A stretch of 64,000 nt of DNA from Mactromeris polynyma (Eukaryota > Mollusca > Bivalvia > Venerida > Mactridae): NCBI GenBank assembly GCA_032209605.1, contig JASFXZ010000035.1, positions 2,051,001 to 2,115,000 of the forward strand, written 5' to 3'. This document shows, one piece after another, positions 1 through 12,989 of the stretch (position 1 is its first letter; every line of letters begins with the position of its first letter). The position numbers were made by a program, and so were the translations under genes. The notes under the pieces are model-generated. The model did not search any database. It saw only the letters and a list, made by a program, of their open reading frames with translations, and was not told the DNA's origin.

Positions 1-853
1 AGCATTAATTGCTTTTCTGTACAATATTGTATACTTTGCGGTTCATTTGACTTCTTTTCTGTACTTTTCACTTCTTTTTTGTATATAAGCCCAACAAACA
101 AAGATGAGAAAGATCGTTATAGAAGACAGGCAAACAATGATAGGGAGCGGTAATATATTATATACTTAACCTTTGACCCCAAGGACAAAATAATATTAAC
201 CTTTGACCCCAAGGTCAAATAATATTAACCTTGACCTCCTCTTTGGGGGTAAACTTTAACTTTTGACCCTGTGGGAAAACTGTTCAAAACTTGTATTTGT
301 ACATGTGATATTATCTATTTTAAGTGAAATGTTGGCAATTTTGATGGCTGTTTGTTCGTAGATTAGAATATTGCAAACTTTAATGTGTTTTTTTTTAAAT
401 TATAATTTTGTCTAAATATATCGCACGAGGAATGCTTACTGTATTTTTAGCTTATTAACACGAATATTATGTAGCTACCTTGCGGTACTGGATCTAGTTT
501 CTTAGTTCACATATTGTTGATATTATGTTATATGCTGACTGTCGACAGCGTAAAAAATAATGCGTTTAAAGCATAGATTTGGTTTCTTCATACATAAGGT
601 TTTGTGGCAAAACTATTGTAAATGTTCTCAATATCAATTAACCATAGTTTTGTACTTAACCATCGAAACGTTTGTTTTAAACTTGTTAATGCCATCTTAT
701 AAATATTATTTCACTTTTTTACTATAAGAAATGTAAAAAACTTCATTTTGTTTATCATTAACTTTTTACAATCATTTTTATGCGTAAATTTTCATTTATC
801 TATAAAGACAATAATACTTGCATGATGATTATATCTTCGTCATTTTTTTACAG
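1..853 (+). other. Intron sequence upstream of the E-protein bHLH exon
   Basis: No exon is seen here. The stretch is AT-rich and ends in a T-rich tract and CAG at 851-853, the acceptor of the bHLH exon. At 168-265 a phrase of the type AACCTTTGACCCCAAGG is repeated with spacing near 33 bases. The rest of the E-protein gene should lie to the left of the window. Confidence 0.6.
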
Positions 854-2431
854 AGTACGTGTTCGAGACATCAACGAAGCTTTCAAAGAACTCGGCTCCA
901 TGGTAACGATGCACTGTGGCACTACACAACCATTGACTAAGTTAATGGTGTTACAACAGGCAGTAAATGTGATAACCTCCCTGGAATCACAAGTCAGAGG
1001 TCAGTCAATTCTCACGCTTGTACGAGCGCTGCTGTGGCAATTACAACCTCTTCTGTAAGTGACGTCATTTCAAGAAACCGTAAAATGTGATGTCACTATT
1101 TGCAAGCAGGAAACAATATTTACTCTATATGGTCACTTCGTTTTCATATTGCCATATGGGGCAAATATTGTTTACTGTCAGTACATGGTGACGTCACATG
1201 TGACGTTTTCTGGAATTGACATCAGTTACAGAAGAGGCTGGAAACGTACAGCGGTGCTTGTATGTTCCTTGACATTGCTGCTAAGGGACCATTTGAGGGT
1301 CAAATGACATAATTTAACTTAATTAGGTTTCGGCATTAGACTAGTCCGGGACATTGTCGGATTGACCGCTCCTTTAAAATGCAAGAGTAGAAAATTAATC
1401 CCGGACTAGTCTAATGCTGAATCGGGCTACCAATAGTTGAGAGTTGAAGTTAGACCAGGACAAGTCTTGTTTTAAAGCTAACCAACATCAGCAATTGTTC
1501 AGTTGTAATACAAACCTTAGAATCCATACATGTGATTATTAATTTTAGATAGTGAAGCTATCATAGTGTATGTTTATTTGTTACAAAATTGACGGATATT
1601 CTCGGACAATTAGCTTCATATGTCGGACAAGTCAAATTTTACATTGTGTCCTTGAAAAAATATTCTATAGCCCTAGACTGATCTCAATTGTTTAAACCTC
1701 AGACCATGGACTTTGCGATAGTTCTATTTTGAGTTAATTGAGTGGTTAATGAATATTTGATCTCGTTTTTCAGAGCGTAATCTGAATCCTAAAGCTGCGT
1801 GTTTGAAACGTCGTGAAGAGGAGAAGACTGACGATATACCAGGTCGACCAATGAACGTTAATGCTGAAGATCTTCAACAAGGATCTGTTGGCCCTAAGGT
1901 AAGGGGATTAATAAGGGATTTCACATTAATTTGATTGATTGTGTCTAGAACATTTATTTTTCAAATTACTTGTGGGCTAACCTGATTTAAAGGCTGTCGT
2001 GAATTTATAGCCTCTTTATGTCGTCTGATTTGGTCAGGTATGATATTAAGACTGCCTTGAACTCTTGACCCCTTTTTTATAACAAAAGTTGTTGACATCC
2101 AATTAGGTAAGGGCAAAAGATGTTTCTTTGTTTATGGATTTTGGGAGAATCCTCCAGAGTTTTGATTTTCTTTGTCCCAGTTTCCAATGAGCATTTTCAT
2201 TCCTGTAATATCAAACATTTAATTTAAAGAAATAAATTTTACCTCAGATAGGTAACTGAATGTTGGGGATAAGTTCTCTTCATGTGACTTCATGCTTTAT
2301 TACATAACAAAATTAAGCATTGTGTGTGATTTTTTTTCTGATGTCGGTAAACTGGTGTCTTTAATACCAAAAAAATTTCTTGTTTTTAACAGTGTCCTCC
2401 AGACGCAGGGAAACCAGGTGGATGGTGGTAG
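854..2431 (+). CDS. TCF4/12: E-protein (class I bHLH) transcription factor, last three exons
   Basis: These exons encode the C-terminal end of an E protein (daughterless/TCF3/TCF4/TCF12 family), nuclear factors that dimerise with tissue-specific bHLH proteins and bind E-boxes. Exon 854-999 gives helix 1 ([13 protein letters not shown]), the loop and helix 2 ([17 protein letters not shown]). It ends G|GTCAGT. Exon 1774-1898 supplies [18 protein letters not shown], the hallmark that follows the bHLH in this family, then a variable acidic stretch. Exon 2393-2431 gives a short tail ending GGWW and TAG. Phases fit (G|AG, then 0). The basic region and all N-terminal parts lie left of the window. 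The loop and early helix 2 differ from the usual family sequence: GSM where GRM is usual, and LMVL where LLIL is usual. Either AG at 851-855 could be the acceptor. E2A is known to use alternative bHLH exons, so this could be one of a pair. The family call is very secure; the paralogue is not. Confidence 0.93.
1047..1237. mobile_element. MITE with CRE motifs, copy 1 (intronic)
   Basis: The element has terminal inverted repeats CCTCTTCTGTAA at 1047 and its complement ending at 1237. It contains TGACGTCA (the cAMP response element core) near both ends and a near-palindrome around 1188-1206. A second copy lies at 10093. It has no coding capacity, so it is a non-autonomous DNA transposon. No clear target duplication was found. 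Confidence 0.8.
1329..1421. repeat. Long inverted repeat (foldback MITE-like)
   Basis: Arms of 23 bases (core GCATTAGACTAGTCCGGGA) pair at 22 of 23 positions around a loop of about 47 bases. It lies in the intron between the first two E-protein exons. It is most likely a tiny foldback or MITE remnant. Confidence 0.75.
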
Positions 2432-3481
2432 CACTTGACATAATTACCAGAAAGTGACAATAAAACACAGAAAAGTAAGCATTAAATACAGAAAAGGACA
2501 GAAAATGTGCTTGAAATCACCTTTTTTTTGGTGCAAACTAAGTTTGAACAATTTCTATTGTACGATAATGTCGGAAAAGGTGGTCGAGGTTGATATTTTC
2601 TGACAGTTCCAGGATTGAATTGTACACAATTATATATTTGCTCTGTTTTTACTGCCATTTACTGCGAGGATTTAACGAGAGGGAAATGCTAGCCAAGGTC
2701 TGTGTATAGGTATGAACTCACTTAGTGATATGGATGATGTAGAATGAACAAAATTGCTGCGTCAGGAATCGTTGCCATGGGAACCAATGGAGACTGATAT
2801 TGTAGAATTCAGCAAAGGACTGGGGGACGAAGGGCTCCAACTCTGCGAAAGTTGGTGAATGTTGGCGGCTAAGGTCGTTGCTATGTATAGGTCTCCAGGG
2901 AAATCCGTCAAATTTCACATTGAATGTATGATTTGACCTTCTGCGTGGCAAATTACTAAGATTTAACGTACTGGGGAAGGAGTTGATTGTGGAAAAGCAA
3001 GTGTTGGGATGGTTTCATTGTAAACATTACTGTGACCTTATTGACCGTATCCTTGTGTGACTGACTTCACATTATTTATATGGATTTGCTATTGTAAGGT
3101 CAAAGGTCAGAGGTGAAATGTTTCAAGGACAGATTGCAAGATATGAGACTTACTATAAATGTAAGCATGACCTTCATATTCTGGTGTGAGGTGTTGATGG
3201 CGTAAGGAGCCTTGATGTGCGTCCTAGGTACAACAAATTTGTTGAACTGCTAGAGCGAATTCTGTTTCAAAAAATCGAACAAAAGTGTATTGACTGACCG
3301 ACAGAGCTCAAAATCCTGTACTTGACTTTGTGAAATTTCATTTTATTCTTGTATAATATTTGCATGAGAGTCTGTGTAATCAATACTTCATATTTTAGGT
3401 TGGTATGTCTGCTGTTCGCCGTGACCTAGAAACGTGACCTTGAGAGTAATGCCATTGGATTTCAAATATTTTTTGAACATG

Positions 3482-3520
3482 TTACCATGGAGCCGAGTTC
3501 TTTGAAAGCTTAGTTGATGT
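3482..3520 (-). other. Inverted 39-nt copy of the E-protein bHLH exon
   Basis: Read on the minus strand this matches 868-906 of the bHLH exon at 38 of 39 positions (helix 1 through GSMV). No further homology is visible on either side, so it is a fragment and not a second gene. Confidence 0.85.
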
Positions 3521-3610
3521 AATCAGTGTCTCACTGAATTCATTTTAAAACTTTTAGTTGTATTATGTAATTAATTATGTCCGAGGTAGACATATTGTGT
3601 TTGCCTTTGG

Positions 3611-3652
3611 CGTCTGTTTGTCTGTCTGTCCGTCTGTCTGTCCGTCTGTCCA
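3611..3652. repeat. CTGT/CCGT microsatellite within a dispersed repeat
   Basis: Tandem GTCTGTCTGTCC-type units are followed by a passage (to about 3790) with phrases such as TTTCAGTCAAACTTCACAGG. This resembles the dispersed repeat at 21.3-21.9 kb. A shorter CTGT tract occurs at 6840-6865. Confidence 0.6.
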
Positions 3653-6298
3653 CATTTAGCTTGTCTGCGCTTCATCTCCACTACTGCTGGTTTGATTTCA
3701 GTCAAACTTCACAGGATTGATCAACATCAAGTGTAGTTGTGCATACTCATTGTTTTATTCCGCTCGGATAATAATTTTTCACTGAGTTATGACCCTTTGA
3801 TGTTTTTATACATATACAGTGCATGGTGAACTGATCAAAGACTATCTTTCTTCTTTGCTTGATATTTTATTCTAACATCCTGTATCAGTTTTACAATTAC
3901 TGACAAACTGCCATCTGGGAGACATGCATTTTTATTAAAAAACAACCATCTAGTATAGAAATATATTTTATTGTTACGAATAAAACCATTCATAGTTCGA
4001 CAGACTTCTCTATCATTCTCATTTTTGATTTGTCATAAGTTATATATATTTATCTATTAGCATATGTTGTGAATCATAGAACATTGCGGTTACATTGGGT
4101 CTATACAATAAAGTGCTTCTAATGAAATTATGATCTTCCTGAAACTAATGTGCCATTCTGATGCTGTCTTGAATTGATATATTGCACAGAGACGCTTCCA
4201 CCACAATACCTGTATCAGTGACGTTGGTTAGGATCTGGAGTATTGCCAAATGAAATGACGACGTCACAACGTAAGAGTTTTATCGCTAGCGTCTTTCGTT
4301 GTTTAATTTTGATTTTAAGAATTCAATTCGCATGAAAATGAGAGTACGTTTTGTGACATTTGTTTTTTGTCCATTTGAAAAACGGAAGATTTTTTAAGCG
4401 CCAATGTACATTTTAGTAACGCGTTTCTCATGCGACGTCTTTGTAGTTCACTTTCGTATTTTGTTCCTAATAATAGAATTGCTATAACAAGAAAAGTGGA
4501 CGTCCAATTTTTATATTTTTTGTATTAAATAAAACTAGAAAAATATGTCTGTTAGAAAATGTAAAAATGTGATAATGGATTAATGTTGCGGTCACTTATG
4601 CAGGTATTGTTGTGGAACAGCTCAACCATGTATATACCAGAGCCTGATAATGCTTTAAATTCTGCCTTTATGCGTTAAATAAGGTCTTGGTTCTCTGTTT
4701 ATGTTACAACCTTGACATTCAACAGGGGTTAACTGCGAAACTGCTGTAATTTCTACTTTACCATAGTTGTGTGCTAAAATCTTGACATGTATTTGTCTTA
4801 AGGGATGAAAAGCGTACTAGAATTTGTACATCATTTGTGAAGGGTTTGGTTTAAATAGATTGTTCTTCATATTTCCATTATTTTATCGTCATAGAAACAC
4901 AGTTTTTTCAGTTGCCAGTAATGAACATTGTATGAGTTTAAATTTATGTAATAAATGTGCTTTAGAAAAAGTGTTAGCAAGATATTTTACTTATTTTCTT
5001 GTTTTTGAATCAAGAATAGGATTTTTTTCACCAGTAAATTTTGTGTATGGTGATTATTTCAATTTATGTTTAGGCCGTAAGTAAAATGTGACTGTTTCCC
5101 GTCTTCCCGCGTACCCTTTAAAAGTGTTGCACCCTTAAATATTTGGATTTAGCCCTGGGCGGGAATTATATTTGTCTTAACAAATCGTTAAAATCTGTGT
5201 TTTTGTTAAAAAAAAAATTCAAATCTATCTTGGCAACTTTACATTAGTAGACAATGAACAAAGACTTGTTTAACTTGGTCTTTCTATGATTTCATTGAGA
5301 TGGTCTTTGTACTTATAGATTTGCTGTAATTTAAACCTAAATGGTATGATCTCCTTTACTGATCTTGCTGAGGGAGGTAAAAATGTTGTAAGAAACGTTG
5401 ATTTCTTGTTGACATTTAAATGTTTGTGCTATACATGTATTTATATAGAATTATGTTCGTATTTATTTGTTTCTGTAGTATGTGCAGATTTCCTTTTTGA
5501 AATTTTCTGTTAGTCAAAAAAAGATGTAAAAACTATTGGGATATTTTTTTTAAAACGTTAATGTATGTCAAATAAATAATTTCATTTTTTATGTATTTGT
5601 TACAATTAAATAATTGACATTCAAAATTTCGCCTATTTTTTTTATTTTTCAGCTATCAATTTTGTGTAGTTTAAGGATGTTTTTTTGTACTAAAATCAGA
5701 ATCATTTTATTTAGTTTATTGCTTGATCAATCAATGAATGAATATTGATGATTATTCAATCAGTTTATCAATCGGTTAATCAATCATTCAGTCAGGGAGT
5801 AAAATTAGAACAAAATCAAGTAGCAATGCATGTATGACATTATAACCGTGTTATATAGATATTTGTATGTAAGAATCAATGTTTATTAGGTACATACATT
5901 CATATACTTGCGCAAAATTTGTATAAAAATTACACTTATATTAATTTACTATTTTTGTTCCATTGTAAATATAAGACACTGGTTTTTGTTCATATGAATT
6001 CATATGTATTTCACGATGTGCGTGGACATGTATGTTTTATCATAATTTGTTCGTCTTGTTATGTTCATGTCATTTGTATAAAGTTCATGCATTGTAGATA
6101 TAGCCGCTATCATTTCTTTTTGAATGTTTTTTTTCTGTGTTTTGAATGGGTTTTTTTTCATCAATAAGATGAATGAAATCTCTCTGCCATTAGTTGATTT
6201 GATTAAGTGTTCATTTACCTTTTTGAAGTACCAAATAAGTTGACAGTGTTACACATTTTTCTGTTAGGGTCAATTAAGGGATGAAGGTTTTTAAACAA

Positions 6299-6498
6299 AT
6301 CAGGGGAAGTAACTTTGTATGATCAGGGGAAGTAACTTTGTATGATCAGGGGAAGTAACTTTGTATAATAAGGGGAAGTAACTTTGTATAATAAGGGGAA
6401 GTAACTTTGTATAATCAGGGGAAGTAACTTTTTATAATCAGGGGAAGTAACTTTGTATAACCAGGGGAAGTAACTTTGTATGATCAGGGGAAGTAACT
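6299..6498. repeat. 23-bp minisatellite, about 8.6 copies
   Basis: The unit is ATCAGGGGAAGTAACTTTGT plus three bases. The core GGGGAAGTAAC also occurs singly at 6667 (one base different) and 60770, so the array probably grew from a dispersed motif. Confidence 0.9.
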
Positions 6499-6545
6499 AA
6501 TTGAAAAGTCCAAGGCTTCAATGGTTATACGAGCTAATTTTACAC

Positions 6546-6624
6546 ATCAGTTTGAGGGTTCAGTGCAAGACTATACTAACTCTTATATAAAACATGATAG
6601 TCTTACACTGAACCCTTGACTGAT
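6546..6624. ncRNA. Strong RNA-capable hairpin (possible pre-miRNA shape)
   Basis: A stem of about 28 pairs built on GGGTTCAGTGCAAGACTAT and its near-complement encloses a loop of about 24 bases. The length fits a microRNA precursor or a small foldback transposon. No expression evidence is available, so function is unproven. Confidence 0.35.
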
Positions 6625-9599
6625 ACTCTCTGTGAATTGGTATTACAAATAGTGTTTGTATAATCAAGGGAAGTAACTCAAACTTAATTTCATTTTAGAT
6701 GGTACAATGTTGCAATAATTATGAAAAGTATTTTTATTTTTCATGTTATACATGAAATGAAATACACTCTGATGTTTATTTACACAGTTTTTGGCCCAAA
6801 CTCAAGTTGTCGATATGATGCAAAGTGTGTATCGACGAGTGTCTGTCTGTGTGTCTGTCTGTAGGTCCAATTCTCAAGTGCTAGGTTGAAGGTTATGTAC
6901 CAAGTGTTTTACCAGTTATTGATATTTTTCTGTTATGGAAGCCATTTTGCAAAGCTTCGAAAGAAAGAAATCACCATATTTACTGTTTCCTAGAAATCTA
7001 ATTCTTGTCCCAATGATATTTACCCACAATGCAATCTGAAATGTAATGGTTGGTCCCGCCTTTTGTACAAAGCGCGTAATAAGACAGTAGTAAGTTGTGA
7101 CAAATATGTTTTCAATCTATGTGTTGCTGTTGTTCTCATCTCTTGGAGGTCAGACAGGCGGACGGAGTTTCTGGATAAAACGATCGGTCGACCTGGTCAG
7201 ACTGCGGTTATTCGGGATTTATTTTATATTGTCCATTGTAAAACATTAAGTCTGTATGATTGAGAGGGAGGGGTACTTCTTGCTTGTAAATTAAGATCTT
7301 TATTGTTCACCTACCATTGATGTTTAGTGTAAATAATATTGTTTTTCTTGTCATACTTTTTCTTCTGTGTCATTTTCTTAATATTATTATAAGTGCCTAC
7401 AAAATCTGTTGTGAACATACATGTGTTTTGCATTATTAATATTATGTATGTACATTTATGAAACAATTTTTATTGTATGTTTAACGCATGACTGATCATT
7501 GTGTCGCAGATTTGTAATTGATGTGTCAAATAGATTCATCTTATTTTATCTTTAAATGTCATAGTTGTTTGACATGCATCAACGCCGTTGATTAGCCATT
7601 AAGTTTTACTGGCTTGATTGATATAAATATGAGTTGATTTATACACAAATTCAGATTAATTTGCACAGCCTACTTTCGTAATGCCAAAATAAATTATTTT
7701 TTTCTCTAATTGTAGCTACCATTTTGTCCAAAAAAAATACAGGGGAGATCACTCTTGATTTGTTCCTTTCTAGAACCGATTAAGTCGAAAGTAATTATTG
7801 AAATATTGATAAAGGTGAATAGAAAAGTTTACTAATGAAACCAGCCTATTTAGTCTGAAAATTTTGTAAAATTTAAACCATTGTAATTATGTAATTTTTC
7901 AAAACCGTTCTGAGTTCCATAATTCCACAGGAATAAACTGTTTGGGGAAAAAATATTTTCGTGATGAATTCTGTTAGATGATTTCAGTGGTATTTTACAA
8001 CTGGGTATTCGAATTTATTATATGTATGGAATGCTCTGCAATTATCACAAATGAAATTGTTTTCAATGCCAAAGTAAGATTTGTAATTTTTAATTGTCAA
8101 AACCGTTTTCTTTGTATGTTGATTTTACTTACAAACTTGTTACCTGTTTTCTGCTTGTTAACCTGCAAATCAGTTCTTCCATGAAATTAAGGTGACGGCT
8201 CTCAGATTAATGTGATGTAGAAACGTTAAATTTATGTCAAAACTTAAAAAAAGTAAGTTTTTTGTCAAGTGGAATTGAATCACAGCTAATGACCGTATAT
8301 TTTAGTTGTGCTTGTCAAGGAGATCAAGTAATGAAATATTGTGGGGGGGGGGGTTCTACACATCACAGATTATAAACTGCACAAGTGTCTGATATTTCAA
8401 CATAAATCTGTATGCCAGCCGTACAAAAAAAAAATTACTGTTAACAGGCATGAGAATAGTCTGGGGAATAATGAAAATGCACGGATTAGACGCTCGCAAG
8501 GGATATTAGTGAGACAATTTAAGACATCTTAGATGCTTAAAAGCCGGGAGCTTCAGCGGCCCCCTAGACTCACTGCCGATTTTCAGCTGATTTTAAAATT
8601 TTGCATTCTCATGCCTGTATTAACTGGTGTTATTTAGTTCTGTTGACATTGTTTAATGGTGAAAATTTGTTGTCTTCAAGTTTTATGAATAATTGATAAC
8701 CGGTTTCTGTTCTGTTCATAGCTGTCGTAGTTGTATACTTTTTGAATTTAATATTGAATTTTATTTTTCTGATTGAAAAGACAACATGGAATGATAAATT
8801 AATTACCCAGTAATAGTCTGTGTAGACTGGTCACTTTTGGTGTTTTGTTAATTTGCTGAAAAAAAATATTGATCATGTATAGGGCTTTGTTCAGGGGAGC
8901 TTACTCATGTAAGGATGGTGAATATTTTCCCAGTTAACTCCCTTTGCTGGTATTACTTGTTGTATGGATGATATCTGAATTTTGCTTTTTGTAATAAAAT
9001 ACATTAATTTAAAGTTATTGATTATTTTTCTGTATTGTTTGTAAGATTTCACAATGCAAGTGAAATATCAAATTTAAATTACTGAGCAGTCATGGGAGGG
9101 GAAATAAACAGCCCCTAACTTGCTTATTCCAAAGGTCCATATTTGATGAAATAAAAGTGTCATTTCGTAATTTTTTCAATGAAAGGTATTTTTCACATTC
9201 GACAGTTACAGCGAACAGTTAGTTTGCTGTAAAATCAAACTGTTGATGAATTTTGTCAAATCAAATTTCGAGGTCTGATACCTAGGAATTTAATGGTCTG
9301 ACACCTATCAATGTTTAGCAGGTTTACATTTTGTTATATATATATTTCATTATGGTACTTGTTTTTCTGTTTGAATTAACAATATATGATTCAGGAGTCG
9401 TGTTCAGCTATGTAGCAAAATAAATACTTCAGTCAAAAGGTTACGGTATATTTATGTACAGTCGCAGAATTCCCCGCCCTGCTCCGGCTGCCCATTTCTT
9501 ACCTTGTTGTTCAGAGTCTTACAGCAGTTTTATATATCAATCTAATTTAAATAAGTTCACTTTTTATCTCTGATATGTAAATCTTTGTTCTTCAATAAA

Positions 9600-12540
9600 A
9601 TAAATCGACCAACTTTACCCATCAAGACATGGTATGTTTTAGAATTATTTATGAAATCATGGAAAAAAACTAAATTTATTTGTGGGATAGATTAAGAAAA
9701 AAAAACTTTAAGAAAATATTTTACGGCTTAAATTCTGTAATGAAAAAGGTAAGATGTATTATATGTCATGGAGCGCCCCTCGCTGATTAATATGATTTCT
9801 CTAGAATTTAAAGTTATATATTTTTAATTTGTATTTGGAAAGAAAATTATTTCAGGTGCCCAGGTGAGAGATTAAGGGCCATCTTGGCCCTCTCATTCTA
9901 AGAAACCCATACTTGATGATATGTACACAATTAATGTGTTTATAGTCTTCTTGAACTTAATTCATACAAAATACCTCTTGACCGAAGTATTTATTTTGTT
10001 TACGATGCTGTTGATTATATTGATTCAATTAATATGAACGCAGACTGTTTTAACTGACAATGTTTGAATACGAGAGATGCTAGGGTATAACAACCTCTTC
10101 TGTAAGTGACGTCAAGAAAAAAGTGATGTCACTTTGCAAATGGGAAACAATATTTCACTCCATATGGTCACTTTGTTTTCATCGCCATATGAGGCAAATA
10201 TTGTTTACTGTCAGTACATGGTGACGTCACATGTGACGTTTTCTGGAATTGATGCGGAATTGATCTGTGTCGCTTATGATGTCCTGTGTTTTCTCTCCTA
10301 TTGTCACACATATTTTTTGTCTTGGTCAAGTAGATTTATAGATGATAATGAACAATATATATACAATTATATACAAGTTACTTTCCGCAATGTTCGTTTT
10401 GCACATATGTGGAATCGACAGTAAATTTTTATGTAACAAGTATTCGTGTTTTTTATCACTTTATACGTCGCTCGCATTCACGAGTTCCATTTCTGGCGAG
10501 GTGTCCGCTCAGTCCCTACATGATTATTTGACTGGGGATAGTGCACTGTAAGTCAGTAAACCTCCCACCTTTGATGCATGTCGCAGTTGCTGTTCATTCG
10601 GGGAAGACCTTGTTTGAAATGCAGTAAAATATGTCCATAACGACACCTCTTCATAATGACAACCTGCCATATCCGACATCACCTGACGGTCCCAGCAAAC
10701 ATACGACGAAATACACAGTCGGTAACATCACCTGTCAAATGGAACATCCGACACTCGTTGTCTTGGCTCCTCCAAGATGTTTTTTCATGTCTTGAAATCT
10801 AATCGTAACAAAGAACTAAAACAATTTATCCAACTCAAACAAAACATGTGGGTATGGATTCAGGAAAATATCAATTTTGTCATTTGCCAATGTTGGAGAA
10901 AAAATAGCTGAAACAGGTTCCTTTGTTTGGGAGATTGTAATACAGTACATAAGAAGATTATCCCCCCTTCTCTATAGTAAAAATAGCACGTGCAGACCCA
11001 GAGGGAGGGGCAGCCAGGGTTTGGACCCCTCGAGATTTTGGCATAATAGGGTTGTCCATATCTAATCCTCCTAGATCAAGATTAGGTCCCAAATTCAAAA
11101 TTAGCATATTACGTGACAAGAAAACATATTGCATAGCAAAAATCTACAGACTCCAAAGGCTTACTGAGATCTGCTGCCTTACCAGGATCTGGACCCCCTC
11201 TCGCCCCCATCATCCCCCTAAATGGTTGGTTCCTGCATGTATCATATACATAATGTATGGAAGGGGCAACAACTTACTTATGAACATTGGTACAATCGCC
11301 TGCGGTTTAGGCACTATAGACTTCACAGCAGTTGTCTAGATAGCAGTTGGAGTAGTATCTGGAGTGAACAGTATATTCCATCTCAGAACTTATACCAATC
11401 CAGTCACTAGTCTGGTACCCAGCGTACCTATAATGTAATGGCAAGGGCAGGTAATCCAGGCTATCCAGTCACTAGCCCAGAGATATTAAATCTTGAGATA
11501 ATTCTCAAAACTCGAGCATCTGATTGGTGGATTCAAAATGAATTTGAAAATAGACCAATGGCAAGACTGCATTCTGAGATCGGTCTCCAATAGACACTGC
11601 ATCATAGCAGCATGATACTTCCAGGCTTTACATTTTATAGAGACCGCGGGAGATATTCATGAGTTCTTTCCCTTCGTTCCATCTAGAGTTATCTCCCTTT
11701 GTTCCGTTCTATAGAGTGTGTATATACTAAATTCTATAGAATGGGCAAAGAGAGAGAACTGTAGTACTGATAATTTACAATTCTAATCAACGGGAAGCAA
11801 TTGCATCATTATCACAGCTCTCGTTGCACGGTGCCTCAGTTGTCCCCCCTAGACATTTACGTTAAAATACTTTAGAAGTCTCTCACAGGAGATTGATACG
11901 AGTTATTTCCCTTAACAGGAATTGTTATTTAAATTGTCGTACAACACACACCTTAATATCTTCGCGTCCGTGTCTACGTCGTATTAATTACCGTCATCTC
12001 GCACGATCACGAGCCTTTTCTATCGCTCTTACGACATATTTAAATATCGAAGTTACAGACGCTTGCAACTTGCTAGAAAATATGTATAGGAATCGAGCGC
12101 ACACCTTTATAAGCAGCTGGTGACCGCAAAATTGATTTTATAAAACACATGTGCACATTTGTTGATGAATTTATTGTCGTCTGCAAGTTATGACAGACGA
12201 AACACTCGCAAATAAACAAGAACTTGGTCTCGTGATCGGAGAATTTTATGCTAATGAGTAATATAGATACGTTGTCAGCCGTTGAGATATAAATATACAT
12301 AAGTGAACATTGTTGATTATAAAAACGCATTGTTCAAGTAGTGTAGTCGCGAAATATGATGACAAAGTGGACGCACTAGTAGATGTATGGATTTATGATA
12401 AAAAATCAACTTGATGATTCATTTTGAGTAATACGCAGTCATTGAATACGAACATATGGGCTGCATTTTTAGTTGTTCGGTTGAATATGTTTTATTTTGT
12501 CCGATGATTATTTTCCTAAAAACGGTTGTTAACAAATTCT
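9600..12540. other. Gene-free region with repeats
   Basis: No gene is recognised. The stretch contains MITE copy 2 (10093-10252). At 10985-11225 there are related phrases around TTTGGACCCC that look like a decayed dispersed repeat. At 11640-11760 there is a fragment of the AGTTCTCTCCC element family found elsewhere in the window. Confidence 0.5.
10093..10252. mobile_element. MITE with CRE motifs, copy 2
   Basis: It has the same left terminus (CCTCTTCTGTAAGTGACGTC) and interior as the element at 1047, but the right inverted repeat is missing. It keeps two TGACGTCA cores. Confidence 0.78.
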
Positions 12541-12545
12541 GAGTT

Positions 12546-12627
12546 GGTCAGCCAATGAAAACGTTTTTTGGAAAATATTGACCAATACGACATAGTATAG
12601 TGCTTACAGTAATGGTATTCTAAACGG
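12546..12627. repeat. Dispersed repeat around GTCAGCCAATGAAAAC
   Basis: This is a diverged copy of 49154-49232. The shared phrases are CAGCCAATGAAAAC, GACCAATA and TGCTTACA. It runs directly into the left copy of the 165-bp direct repeat. Confidence 0.6.
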
Positions 12628-12792
12628 CTGCTTTTCTCCTCATTCCGTGTGGGTGGAGCTATTTAATCGTTTAGATCACTGGTTATGTTTGCAACAGTTG
12701 TTACCGACAAATGATTTACAAATCTTTCTTATACGTTTAATACATCGTGCTCAACTCGGCAACCGGAGTAAACTGACGATTTTTTTCTGACA
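12628..12792 (+). repeat. 165-bp direct repeat, left copy
   Basis: Nearly identical to 15190-15353. The pair encloses the Harbinger element. The repeat shows no obvious primer-binding site or polypurine tract, so an LTR identity is not supported. Confidence 0.85.
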
Positions 12793-12989
12793 CGCTGCTG
12801 TATTACCCAGTATATTTTGATATTTGACCTTACGAAACCACCGTTCGTTCCTGATACTAAATGCCATTGGTCGACACGATCACGTGACTACAGAGTTTAT
12901 TATAGATGCGTATTTTCAAGTGTTAAACCAATAAAAGTGTACGCAGTGTATAGCCTTTCGCGTCGGAGGAAATTTTGACTATCCAACTA

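Larger units (their letters stand above)
2432..9600 (+). other. Long T-rich 3' UTR and/or intergenic stretch
   Basis: I see no coding exon in these 7 kb. The plus strand is T-rich, as expected for long 3' UTRs of E-protein genes. AATAAA occurs at 2459, about 28 bases after the stop, and again near 3979, 4108, 5572, 7931 and 8993, so the transcript end cannot be fixed. The stretch holds a reverse-oriented copy of part of the bHLH exon (3482-3520), a CTGT-rich microsatellite, a 23-bp minisatellite and a strong hairpin. Short ORFs here have no family signal. Confidence 0.5.
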
